DNA of 64,000 bases from Sympetrum striolatum (Eukaryota; Arthropoda; Insecta; Odonata; Libellulidae), in the NCBI GenBank assembly GCA_947579665.1, contig OX388349.1, positions 87,950,197-88,014,196 on the forward strand, written 5' to 3'. Made by a program: the position numbers and the translations under genes. The notes beneath the pieces are model-generated. The model searched no databases and was not told the origin of the DNA. It saw nothing but the letters and a program-made list of their open reading frames with translations. Position 1 is the stretch's first letter. Each line of letters begins with the position of its first letter. Below, one piece after another: positions 25,070 to 34,815 of the stretch.

Positions 25070-25203
25070 TTTTTACTTTCTCCATATACGAAGTATAGAG
25101 AAAGTATTGTTTTCATGAAAAAATTCGACTTCGAGATTTCAACGGAAATACACGTTTTGGGGTCCCTAGAACACGTTTTGACCATTTTCTGAATGATGTC
25201 TGT

Positions 25204-25256
<53 letters not shown>

Positions 25257-26925
25257 TGTGTGTGTGAGTGTGTGTGTGTGTGTATGTGTGTGTGTGATAA
25301 TGGGCGTTCTAACTCGAAAACTAAAAGTCGTATCAATACCAAACTTCATATATAGTACTGTTGTGTGTGCTGTCAGAGTTGATTAGTTTTTGGAGTAAAT
25401 CCGTTAACCGGAAGTCGAGCTTTATTCATTAAAGCTCATTTCCGGTTTTCAAATTATCTCCATAAATATGATATATACGTCTATTGTATTACTTATAAAA
25501 GTTTTAGATAGTATAATTTACTATAACTTTTGTATTTAACATATTTTTGTATCACCGGTTCATTAGGAGTTATTCGTGGAATACTGATAAACCGGAAGAA
25601 GATGATTATGTACTTTGTGGGCGCTCTAACATGAAAACTATTTGTTGGATTAACACCAAACTTCATGCATAGTACTTTTATTACAGTCGTTAGAGTTGAT
25701 TAGTTTTTGGAGTAAATCGGCTGACCGGAAGTCGAGCTTCATTCCTCAAAGCTCATTTCCGGTTTTCAAAATATCTCCATTAATATGATATTTAGGTATA
25801 TACTATTATTTATAAATGTTGTAGAAAATTTAATTTACTATAACTTTTGTATGAAACATATTTTTGCATCACTGATTGTTTAGGAGTTATCCATGAAATA
25901 CTGATAAACCGGAAGTTGCTGATTATGTACGTTGTATAAAGCTCATTTCTGGTTTTCAAAATATATCCATAAATATGATATATTGGTATATTGTATTCCT
26001 TATAAAAGTTTTAGATAATATCATTTACTATAACTTTTGTATTTAATATATTTTTGTATCACCGGTTGATTAAGAGTTATTCGTGCAATACCGATAACCC
26101 GGGAAGTAGCTGTTATGTCTTTTGTGGGCGCTCTAACATGAAAACCATTCGTTGTATCTACTTTAAATTCCACATATAGTGTTTTTGTTGGTGTCGTTAG
26201 AGTTGATTAGTTTTTGGAGTAAATCGGTTGACCGGAAGTCGAGCTTCATTCTACAAAGCTCATTTCCGGTTTTCAAAATATCTCCATAAATATGATATTT
26301 AGGTATATACTATTAATTATAAATGTTTTAGAAAATTTATCTTACTATAACTTTTGTATGAAACATACTTTTATATCACCGATTGTTTAGGAGTTATTCA
26401 TGAAATACCGATAAACCGGAATTTGCTTAGTATGTACTTTGTGGGCGCTCTAACATGAAAACTATTTGTCGTTTCAACACCAAATTTCATGTATATTACT
26501 TTGGTTGTTGTGATTAGAGTTTATTATTTTTTAGAGTATATCATTGAACCGGAAGTTGAGCTTTACTCTTCGAAGCTTATTTCTGATTTTGCAAAATACC
26601 TCTATAAATATGATATTTAGTTATATACTATTATTTTTAAAAGTTTTAGAAAAAGTACTCTACTACACCTTTTGTATTAAACATATTTTTGTATCACTGA
26701 TTGTTTAGGAGTTATTCGTGAAATACCGATAAACCGGAAGTTGCTGATTATTTACTTTGTGGGCGCTCTTACCTGAAAACTATTTGTCGTATCAACACCA
26801 AATTTCGTACATTTTATTTTGGTTGGTGTCATCAGAGTTGATTAGGTTTTGGAGGATATCGGTTTACCAGAAGTCGATCTTTATTTTTGGAAGCTCATTT
26901 CCGTTTTTGAAACATTTCACCATTA
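25070..26925 (+). mobile_element. Composite repeat family A, copy 1 (long, with tandem about 317-bp units)
   Basis: The head (25071-25200) contains ACTTTCTCCATATACGAAG and the self-complementary ACTTTCTC...GAGAAAGT stem. It is followed by a (TG)n tract, then tandem units that start at GCG(C/T)TCTAAC and carry repeated CCGGAAGT and CATTTCCGGTTTTCAAA blocks. Unit starts fall at about 25303, 25622, 26128, 26445 and 26763, a period of 317-319 bases. One unit around 25.93-26.13 kb has lost its first part. The last unit breaks off near 26925 without the family's usual 3' end. No long coding frame. The class is uncertain; a non-autonomous element is likely. Confidence 0.85.
25201..25296. repeat. (TG)n microsatellite inside repeat family A
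   Basis: Nearly pure TG repeat with a few TA and GA interruptions. It occupies the same point, about 130 bases after the head, as the TG/CA tracts in the other two family members, so it expanded from a seed in the element itself. Confidence 0.97.
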
Positions 26926-27340
26926 AACCTTAAGTAGTCTCGTGGGGTCAATGTGACATCAGGCGCTATATTACCGTCGGGATCACAGAAACTAATGAAG
27001 ATATTTCAACCAAATTTTCGTTTTGTAAAAATGTTGTCCATGTTATGATTATCTGAGGATTTTCTTAATGTGAAGTTATAAGAAGTATGCAATTTTAGCA
27101 GTGCTACCAAATTTACTGAAATAAATTTTAATAATTATCTAAACATTATTTCAACAATTTTTAAGCACCTATACATAAAATAATTCATAGGTATTTTAAA
27201 GATTTACTGAATATTTTAGGAATGAATCTATAATGTTTAAAATGCTATTACAGTTCACAGAATAACTTACTAATGCTCACTGAGTAAATATGTGTTGATA
27301 TAGTTTCAATATAGTAACAAAGAGCTACGCATTAATTTGT
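26926..27340. other. Spacer between two family A copies, nothing recognised
   Basis: About 415 bases of AT-rich DNA unrelated to the flanking repeat units. No gene or repeat seen. Confidence 0.5.
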
Positions 27341-28292
27341 TTTTACTTTCTCCATATACGAAGTATAGAGAAAGTATTGTTTTCATGAAAAAATTCGACT
27401 TCGAGATTTCAACGGAAATACATGTTTTGGGGTCCCTAGAACACGTTTTGACTATTTTCGGAATGATGTCTGTGTGTGTGTGTGTGTGTGATAGTGGACG
27501 CTCTAACGTGAAAACTATTGGTCGTATTAACACCAAACTTCATATATAGTACTGTGGTGTGTGCTGTCAGAGTTGATTGGTTTTTGGAGTAAATCGGTCA
27601 ACCGGAAGTCGAGCTTTATTCATTAAAGCTTATGTCCGGTTTTCAAAATATCTCCATAATTATGATATATACGTATATTGTATTACTTATAAAAGTTTTA
27701 GATAATGTATTTTACCATAACTTTTGTATTTAACATATTTTTTTATCACCGGTCGATTAGGAGTTATTCGTGAAATACTGATAAACCGGAAGAAGATGAT
27801 TATGTACTTTGTGGGCGCTCTAACATGAAAACTATTTGTCGGATCAACACAAAATTTTATATATAGTACTTTTATTACAGTCGTTAGAGTTGATTAGTTT
27901 TTGGAGTAAATCGGTCAACCGGAAGTTGAGGTTCATTCTTCAAAGCTCATTTCCGGTTCTCAAAATATCTCCATAAATATGATATTTAGGTGTATACTAT
28001 TACTTATAAATGTTTTAGAAAATAAATTTTACTATAACTTTTGTATGAAACATATTTTCGTATCACTGATTGTTTAGGAGTTATTCCTGAAATACTGATA
28101 AACCGGAAGTTGCTGATTATGTACTTTGTGGGCGCTCTGGGCTCTATGGGCGAAAGGCCAGTTTCATCGTTTTTCATCCAGCATGTCCCGAACAACATTA
28201 TTTATAATGTTTAGAGTTCGAAATTACTGTCGTAGATAAGTATTTACATTTTATATATGGAGAAAGTCATGTGCTGGCCACATCAGATTTTT
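27341..28292 (+). mobile_element. Composite repeat family A, copy 2 (two units, intact 3' end)
   Basis: Same head as copy 1, a short (TG)n at about 27471-27490, and two tandem units with starts at about 27498 and 27815. The next start motif, at about 28132, passes directly into a 3' end: GGGCTCTATGGGCGAAAGGC, then ATTATTTATAATGTTT, then ATATATGGAGAAAGTC, then GTGCTGGCCACATCAG and a T-run. The 3' GGAGAAAGT is the inverse of the 5' ACTTTCTCC, so the element has short inverted ends. No clear target duplication was identified. Confidence 0.88.
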
Positions 28293-29860
28293 TCTTATTT
28301 TTTCAGGTGAGTACTTGGTCTTCTTCATCTCCCCTTCTGAATGTACGTAAAAGTTATTGATCTTGCCTAGTGAAAGCTGTTTTCGAAGCACTTGCACTTC
28401 ACACTTAAAAAATCGCCAATAAGTACTATCCACAACTTGAAGAATTTTTGTGTAGTAAAATTCAATACAATTTCAATTTTTTCAATACAAACACTGCACA
28501 AATTCGCCTCACTGTACAATTTAAAAGTGCAGGAATCAAAGTAATTTACATAATAATACTAGTAATACTAACTAAAATTAAAGGATGCTTGAAAGGTTAC
28601 AATATGAAATTTAATCGCACAAAGAATTATTATTAACTCGAGATAGAGATAGGAATGCACGTGCATGGCGTGGTTGCCTAACTCCTATATTGCTAATTTG
28701 TTATAAACAAAACCCATTGAGTTAAACGGCCAGACACGTGTCCACTACTTTCTAGCAAAGAGCGTGCCCCGAAAGATTCGTGCGAATCCGTCTGTTAACT
28801 TCCCTCTTACCTGGTGTCCCCCTTGTCGGTACAAATTTTAATTTTCGGAATTGTTTGGCACGGGTTACCATAATTCAGTCGCAATGATAATTATTAGGTG
28901 AGTTAATAAGGCCACATAGAAAAAATTAGAGGGTATGCGTATTTGGTTTTGCGAAAAAATATTTCCTTTATATCTTGGTACACCCTAATGTACATGTTTG
29001 TACATTAGGTATAAATATTAATATATTAATTTGAAATATTTTTTCTATTCACGAGTTTCTTGAGCAATCAGGCATAGGAATTATTAATTAAACCACTATT
29101 ACTATCTGCTCTGATCGGCTCATTTTTATTTATCCACTTTTGCATTGAAATCCTCCAAATTAGTTGTGCAGTATTTGTATTGAAATCTTATTCCGACCAT
29201 GGGTATCGGATTGAAAGGGGGCTTTCGCTTTGACAGGTAACCTTTAGTGGAGTAAAGAATTTGTTCTATATTTTCAAAACGAAACGCGATTTCGAACTAT
29301 ATTAGAGATTATTTAACGCGAAAGATTCGCAATTGTAATCAGTTAGGAGAATTGAGTTTCATGCACCCCACACGCTGAATGGAGGCTAAAAGTGTAGATG
29401 TGTTCCGGGTTGCATGAGGGCTCAGACCTTGAGGTGATACACATTTTTCTACCGAAACTGAATGGAGAATCATCGAAGCTTTTGTGTTTTTTAGGTTCAT
29501 ACTCTGCTACAGTCGTCTCCTTAAGCTATTTTTCTGAAAATATAGCAAACATGTCTAATATTGAGCCTCGTAGAGCTTATAGGAAAATCCAAATTACAAG
29601 AAAGTAATTTTCCCCAGGGACATGTGCATTAAACTCTTAGTGAAAAATTACTGTTTTTTATTTCGGCTATGTCTTTCCACGAAGTCGCGCCTTCGAATAT
29701 CGATTTTATTATTGTAAAATGTTTGCATGTTTCAGATTCCAAAGCATATATTGGATATCGATTCTATACACACATAAAACGAATTAACATCTTTTGTTGA
29801 GGGAGTCTACTTTGCAATAAATTAGAAAATAGTTTGAATTGAGCATGCCTAAATAGTTGC
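28293..29860. other. Intergenic/intronic, no gene recognised
   Basis: No gene recognised. A short hairpin with 11-bp arms (CCTAATGTACA and its complement) lies at 28984-29009. Confidence 0.5.
28984..29009. repeat. Small hairpin, 11-bp arms
   Basis: Arms 28984-28994 and 28999-29009 are exact reverse complements with a 4-base loop. No other associated signal. Confidence 0.75.
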
Positions 29861-30156
29861 CGTATATTACGGGCTATAAGACGCACCTTAATTTTTAAGA
29901 AACTTAAAAAAATAACATTTTTATTATTACATATTTGATTGCAAAGCCAGACTAAAAACATCTTAGTTTATAAAACCGAAATGACCTTTAAAATCCCTGA
30001 AAATCGTCATCTGAACTTTCTTCTTCAGATAGAGATAGATTTCCCGTGGCATCGAATATTTTCATTTTTATATTAATTTCGAGTATAAGACGCACCTGAA
30101 TTTTGGAGGCACATATTTGAGGAAAAAAGTGCGTCTTATAGTCCGTAACGTAAGGT
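29861..30156. mobile_element. MITE-like element with TATAAGACGCAC ends
   Basis: The left end at 29861-29895 contains TTACGGGCTATAAGACGCAC. The right end at about 30123-30156 is its inverse, TTACGGACTATAAGACGCAC when read on the minus strand. A third copy, GTATAAGACGCACCTGAA, sits inside at about 30082-30099 in the left-end orientation. There is no coding frame. The length of about 296 bp fits a miniature inverted-repeat DNA transposon. The superfamily was not determined, and the internal third copy suggests a partial duplication. Confidence 0.7.
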
Positions 30157-31943
30157 ACCTTGACACCATAGTTCTTTCACATACTTTCCTTACGCCAGGC
30201 TTTAATTAGGCAGGATTTAGGTTTTTTTCAGTTGATATCATGTAAATATTTCACAGAGGTTTCACGGAAGAAAGGTTCCCACTCTAGGGATATATCAATC
30301 CTATCCTTATGATTGCAGCAATCAAAATGTGTAATGATGACCATTTATCCATCCTTAAATGGCTCACGAGGGAGTCGCAGATGGCCCCGAGATAATGGAG
30401 TCTGTGATGAAAATAATGGAAAGGCAATGTTATAGTCGTTCCTTCAACTGTTATAATAAATTATCTATCCATTTCTTCGTAGTAAATCGCCACATAGCGT
30501 CAAATATTCTCCTTTTCTGATCTTATCCTTGCTTAAGTAATGTAATATGAGACTTTTTGGTCCCAATCATACCCCAATAAAGATGGAATCCATCTCCGTT
30601 ACTTTCCACACATTGGCCTAGTTCCCATTGAAGTGTGTAACTTACCATTTTCTTCCTCGGAAACTCAATTCTCAAGTTATAAGAGCGAATTATGTAAAAT
30701 AGCTCAATAAGAAATTAGTTTTGTGCATTCGAAGTTGAAAGACCTTCCTTGGATGATTCCGAACTTTGGTGCCCGCATTAATTTTCAATTAATATGAAAA
30801 ATGTTTCGCGTCAAAAGGAACTTTTTAATAGGAAATTCGAGCGGCGTAACTCTTCTCTGCGTTATTTGGCTTCATCGGAGGTGCTTCATTACGTTTCCTT
30901 TAAGAAGTTCTCGAGGGATCTTTTTTGATAGAAGATGGTTAATAGCCATCAAGGCCGAGTAACTTTGACGGGAAGTCTTATTAATTTCCGAGCGAAGCTT
31001 TAGAATCTATTTCTGTGAGAAAGATTTCCGAATACACCGACGAACTGCTCAACGATATTTCAGTAAGGTTTAATGTTTCAGAATACGCCAGTGATGTTTA
31101 TGAATGGGTCAGTTACATAAATCAAGTACCCATTTAATGCTAGGTGTGCGAGATTCTACAAATGGGACGAGTAATCGTAAAATTTACACGCAGAGAGACT
31201 TTGGCTAGCGAGTTACACTGCCAAAGAATTATCCCTCCAACGAAAATGTTCCTTTACTTTGGATTAGCAAATGTATTGTGTGCTCATTCAAATCGAAAAC
31301 AACCTAAGCTTATTGGACGCATTCTTACTTGCTTGTTAAATTGCGTGGTAGTTTTTCTATGTCATTATGTGCATTTAAAGACTCGTAAATTCGTCTTTTG
31401 GCTCACCAAGATTTCGTCTTTTGGTGCTTTTTGTCAAACTATCTTCTGTAGCGCTAGTAATTCCTTCGATCCTGTTAATTCTGGAGATATTATCGTAAAA
31501 ACGTCTTTAATGCGGTGTCTAAGTGATCTTACACAAGTAATTGGATTTCAGTAATATGTTTAGTTTTTGAGTTATTCTCCGTTATAAATTATTTTTGAGC
31601 ATCTTTATAAGTATCTTCCTGTTATATATTTTGTATATAATTTCGCAGGTAAATCATTAAAATTAAGTTTTAGGATGATTTTCAATTCCATATTCATCAT
31701 GAAAACGTCCTGAGTGTAGACATAATTGAAATTTTGTTTATGTCCGGAACATCCATTTCGTGCATTTATGCAATTAGTACCTCTATCTTATCTTTCCTTT
31801 TTATTTTGTGAATCTTTTGGGTGAAAATGCAAGCCTAAAAGAGAATCAGGGAATTTCGACAAGTAAAGCTGTTGTAAATATTGAACTATAAAATTTATTG
31901 ATGCGAAAGAAATGTGGTTTTCTTCGAAGTGAGGCTTTCAGAT
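30157..31943. other. Intergenic/intronic, no gene recognised
   Basis: One longer plus frame (31144-31554, 136 codons) has no recognised domain and is more likely chance. Nothing else found. Confidence 0.5.
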
Positions 31944-32016
31944 AGTCATGTGGACAGAGCGTTTGGTGAAATCGGTACCGGATTCGATTCCCTTTAACAA
32001 TACTACTACTACTTCT
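31944..32016 (+). mobile_element. tRNA-derived SINE, copy 2 of 3 (internally deleted)
   Basis: Begins AGTCATGTGGACAGAGCG and continues TTTGGTGAAATCGGTACCGG with the B-box GATTCGATTCC. It then jumps to TTTAACAATACTACTACTAC, the tail of the family. The roughly 35-base body with the GAAGCAC motif seen in the copies at 13785-13915 and 45740-45867 is missing, and some tRNA-part bases are also lost. Confidence 0.75.
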
Positions 32017-33679
32017 TAGAAATGTGATGCAACTCGCCTATACCGATTCGGTGCTGGATGTATCATTTTGTTTTAAGGCAAGTATGACATCGGATCAACT
32101 AGATATAACTAAATTTCAGACCGTTGCTGTCACATATCCACAGGAAAACATGCTTTGTTATCTCCGTAGGAATCCCAGCTTCTTCGTTCTTGGGTGTACA
32201 TATTTCACGCAAAGCAGTATGAAACTACTTCGATGGCTTAGCTCGCTAATAAAATTTAAAAAGGCATGGGAAAGGAAGGAAACAGGAAATTACGCGTAAA
32301 GAGAATTCAAATGCAAGAATCGATGGAGAGAATGTCACTGCAGAATATCAATTTCCTCTCTGCAGACAGAAGAGGTGTCAGAACGCGTTCTTTGGACAAT
32401 GGATTTATGAACACGGAGGAAAAATGTCACCTCAAATGGACGATCAATACTGTCGGGCTCTCTCCAGGTTACAGGTTCTCTGTTGGCTCCTCTTTTATCT
32501 AGAGTTTTCCTCATTCTGAACATTTGGACATTAAGGATCGGAGTCAAAATTAATTATTCCCGAAATTCCGCATTGATTACATGTTTAACTTTTACTGAGG
32601 CGTCATTTTTTATTGGAAAATAGAAAGTTATGCATTTTTATTTGGAATATTCTAATTTTTTATTGCCAGGTTTTGTTTACCATTTACTTACCACTTTGGT
32701 ATGCTTTCTGCTGCATGCACTCCGACTATTCAATAATTAACCACAATTTCATTCTCTTTGTCTACACCTTAATTCTAAGATTTCATAAGCTTTCTGCTCT
32801 CACGCTTTTCTTGAAGTTCAGGTTTCCTGCCTTTAAAACTGCAATTTTATGTACAGCATAAGTATATATATTTGTTCGTTTGAGCATTCAAACATTAATT
32901 GTTCTCTGATACCATTTGTATGCGCGACAAAGGATATATTTAATTTATAATTGTGTTTGACTTTACTTTGCGACTAATACATTCGTAGAAACGCAAAAAT
33001 GTGCCGTAGAAACTTCACTAGACTAATGATAGAATTGGTATGAAATGTATTTGTGCGTTAAGAGCTACTTCACAAATTATCCATTCCGAGGAGGTCGCGA
33101 TTTTGCATTTGCGGTGCATTGTGGGGCGGGCGAAGTTGGGATAATCGAGAAGGCACGACGTCTCCTCTCAAAAGATAGGACCGTTTCCTCGGATTTATGC
33201 GTTCACTTGTCTTCGATTGGCCATTTTCTGCACACCATGTCGACACGCAAAATTCCAAGTGAAGAGGACTCTATCTTCGAATGTATTGTGTTTACGTTGA
33301 TGGGGAGGGGAAACCCGGAAGTCGTGATGCTGTACTTGTTCACTGATGAATCACGAAACCTTCATTTCCTTCTCTATGCATCTAGGGACGCATATTTCTT
33401 CAGGTTAGACTTACGTCGTGCTACTATTTCTTTCTCAACGGATGTTTACCATCCAAATCTTCGGAGGAGCACTCTGCATTCATAATCCATCTTGAGTCCG
33501 ATGACATTCTACAAACTCCACCGCGGGAAAGCTGTGTACTCATGAATACCCTCTCAACAAACGCTGCATCTCCTCTTTTTATGCATTATTTACACTACAT
33601 TCATTATTATACTTTTGAAGGAATGCCCCATAAAGCGAAGGGGATTAATGACTTGAGGCCTCGATAAATGAAAAAAAAT
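32017..33679. other. Intergenic/intronic, no gene recognised
   Basis: The plus frame at 33045-33485 (146 codons) lies in a slightly GC-richer patch but shows no recognisable motif, and no splice or codon evidence supports it. Confidence 0.45.
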
Positions 33680-33790
33680 TGGTAAAATCCTTGTTATGGA
33701 GTATTTTACTGCATGGGTGTGAAACGTGAACCTTAAGAAAGGGGAAGGCAAACGTTTTGAGGCTTTAAAGTTGTGGGTATGGCCTATAAT
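33680..33790 (+). pseudogene. LINE reverse-transcriptase fragment, upstream half of a split copy
   Basis: From 33682 the translation reads VKSLLWSILLHGCET, a stop (TGA at 33727-33729) where tryptophan is expected, then TLRKG. A frameshift leads to RFEALKLWVWP. This is the conserved LINE block LLxxxLLHGCETWTLRK...EAxExWxWRRM, at the end of the thumb region. The similarity stops at about 33790 and resumes at 34587 after an inserted element. Confidence 0.8.
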
Positions 33791-34586
33791 TAAAAAGCCA
33801 CACTACTCCTTTCTTTCAATATGCATTCACTGAATCACCTTATGTTACTCCTCTATCCTCGCTTAAATCTTTCATATAAATGCCCTGACACGAAATGCAG
33901 CAATGCAATCAGCAATGAAAAGAAATCTCCTCTATCCCATACACACTCAACTGATGTTGCTCCTGCTCTTCCTCTCAACGCATTAGATGCTTTCTTTGTC
34001 TTAGTACGTAATTATTCTGTCTATATACCTAATAATTCTCATCTGTTTCTTTTTTTTTCTCTCTCTTTTTTTCTTACTTAGAGTTACCTAAATATCTATG
34101 TTATATAAAATGTTGACTAGTACATACATACTGTGTGCATTATTTTGATACTGTTTTTTTATAATAATATTCTTTTATTTTATTTTTTTTCTCTGATAAT
34201 GCACGTTTTTTTTCTATTTTGTTTTTTTTATGTTACTTTGTATATTGCTATCTCTTTTTAAATGTGAACTGATTTATGTATCGCATGTAAGTACTTATTG
34301 GTAGTGTATTTATTTATTTTTGAATGTTTTTCTCTTTTCTTATCTTTCTGCTATTACTATTGGTAGGTTTGCGCAGGTTTTTCACACCCCCCTTCCTTGT
34401 GGGTGTTTTCCTGCAGTGGATTTTTTTTACTTAAGAATCTCTTAGGTTTTTTACCTCCACAATTCTTCTAATTTTTTCTACTTCTTATTTTATACTTAAT
34501 GACGATGGGTTAGATGGAAGAAGAGACTTTTAAGTCTCAATCTCGCCCAAATAAAGACGATTTATTATTATTATTATTATTATTAT
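33791..34586 (+). mobile_element. Younger LINE 3' end (about 0.8 kb) inserted into an older LINE
   Basis: The segment between the two halves of the split LINE ends GGTTAGATGGAAGAAGAG, then a hairpin GAGACTT-TT-AAGTCTC (34523-34538), then CCCAAATAAAGACGA and (TTA)n. This is a typical poly-tail of an I/jockey-type LINE 3' UTR. ATAAT occurs at both junctions (33786-33790 and 34585-34589), consistent with a short target duplication, though the right copy merges with the tail. The rest is T-rich with no recognised coding part, so the insertion is 5'-truncated. A related 3' end is at 54537-54602. Confidence 0.7.
34562..34586. repeat. (TTA)n tail
   Basis: About eight TTA units directly after the LINE 3' UTR, which marks the end of the inserted element. 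Confidence 0.95.
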
Positions 34587-34815
34587 AATGGAAGTTGGAT
34601 TGATAGGAATTCAAACACGGAGATGCTGGAGATGTTTGGAGGGCTATAACTAAAGTGATTAAGAATTGACAGAAAACGGGTGTCGAATGTTTTGAGGAGA
34701 GGAGATGCCAAAGAAAGAAGTTGAATTTAAGGGAAGAACAGAGGGGAGGACAAAGAAGATGACATAAAAGGTAGGGGACCTACCAAGAAGGAAAGGAGAT
34801 GGCGTGGATTAGGGA
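34587..34815 (+). pseudogene. LINE C-terminal fragment, downstream half of a split copy
   Basis: The translation SWIDRNSNTEMLEMFGG continues the LINE C-terminus that usually follows the WRRMEK block (SW-x-D-R-x-x-N-x-E-V-L-x-x-V-x-E). It is followed by blocks resembling VLRR, EGRxEGxRxRG and an RxxMA-x-DR-like end, scattered over frames. Together with 33680-33790 it rebuilds one collinear, decayed LINE copy. Several stops and shifts. Confidence 0.75.

Noticed and set aside
25113..25386. Open frames reading as long Thr-His or Val-Cys runs
   Set aside because: They are translations of the (TG)n microsatellite, not proteins.
25303..26925. CRISPR-like array of repeats
   Set aside because: Units are about 317 bp, contiguous and diverged, with no spacer pattern, in a eukaryotic transposon-rich setting.
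31144..31554. 136-codon plus-strand open frame
   Set aside because: No recognisable domain, no splice or promoter support. A frame of this length is expected a few times by chance in 64 kb on six frames.
33045..33485. 146-codon plus-strand open frame
   Set aside because: No known motif; lies in a slightly GC-richer patch that lowers stop frequency.
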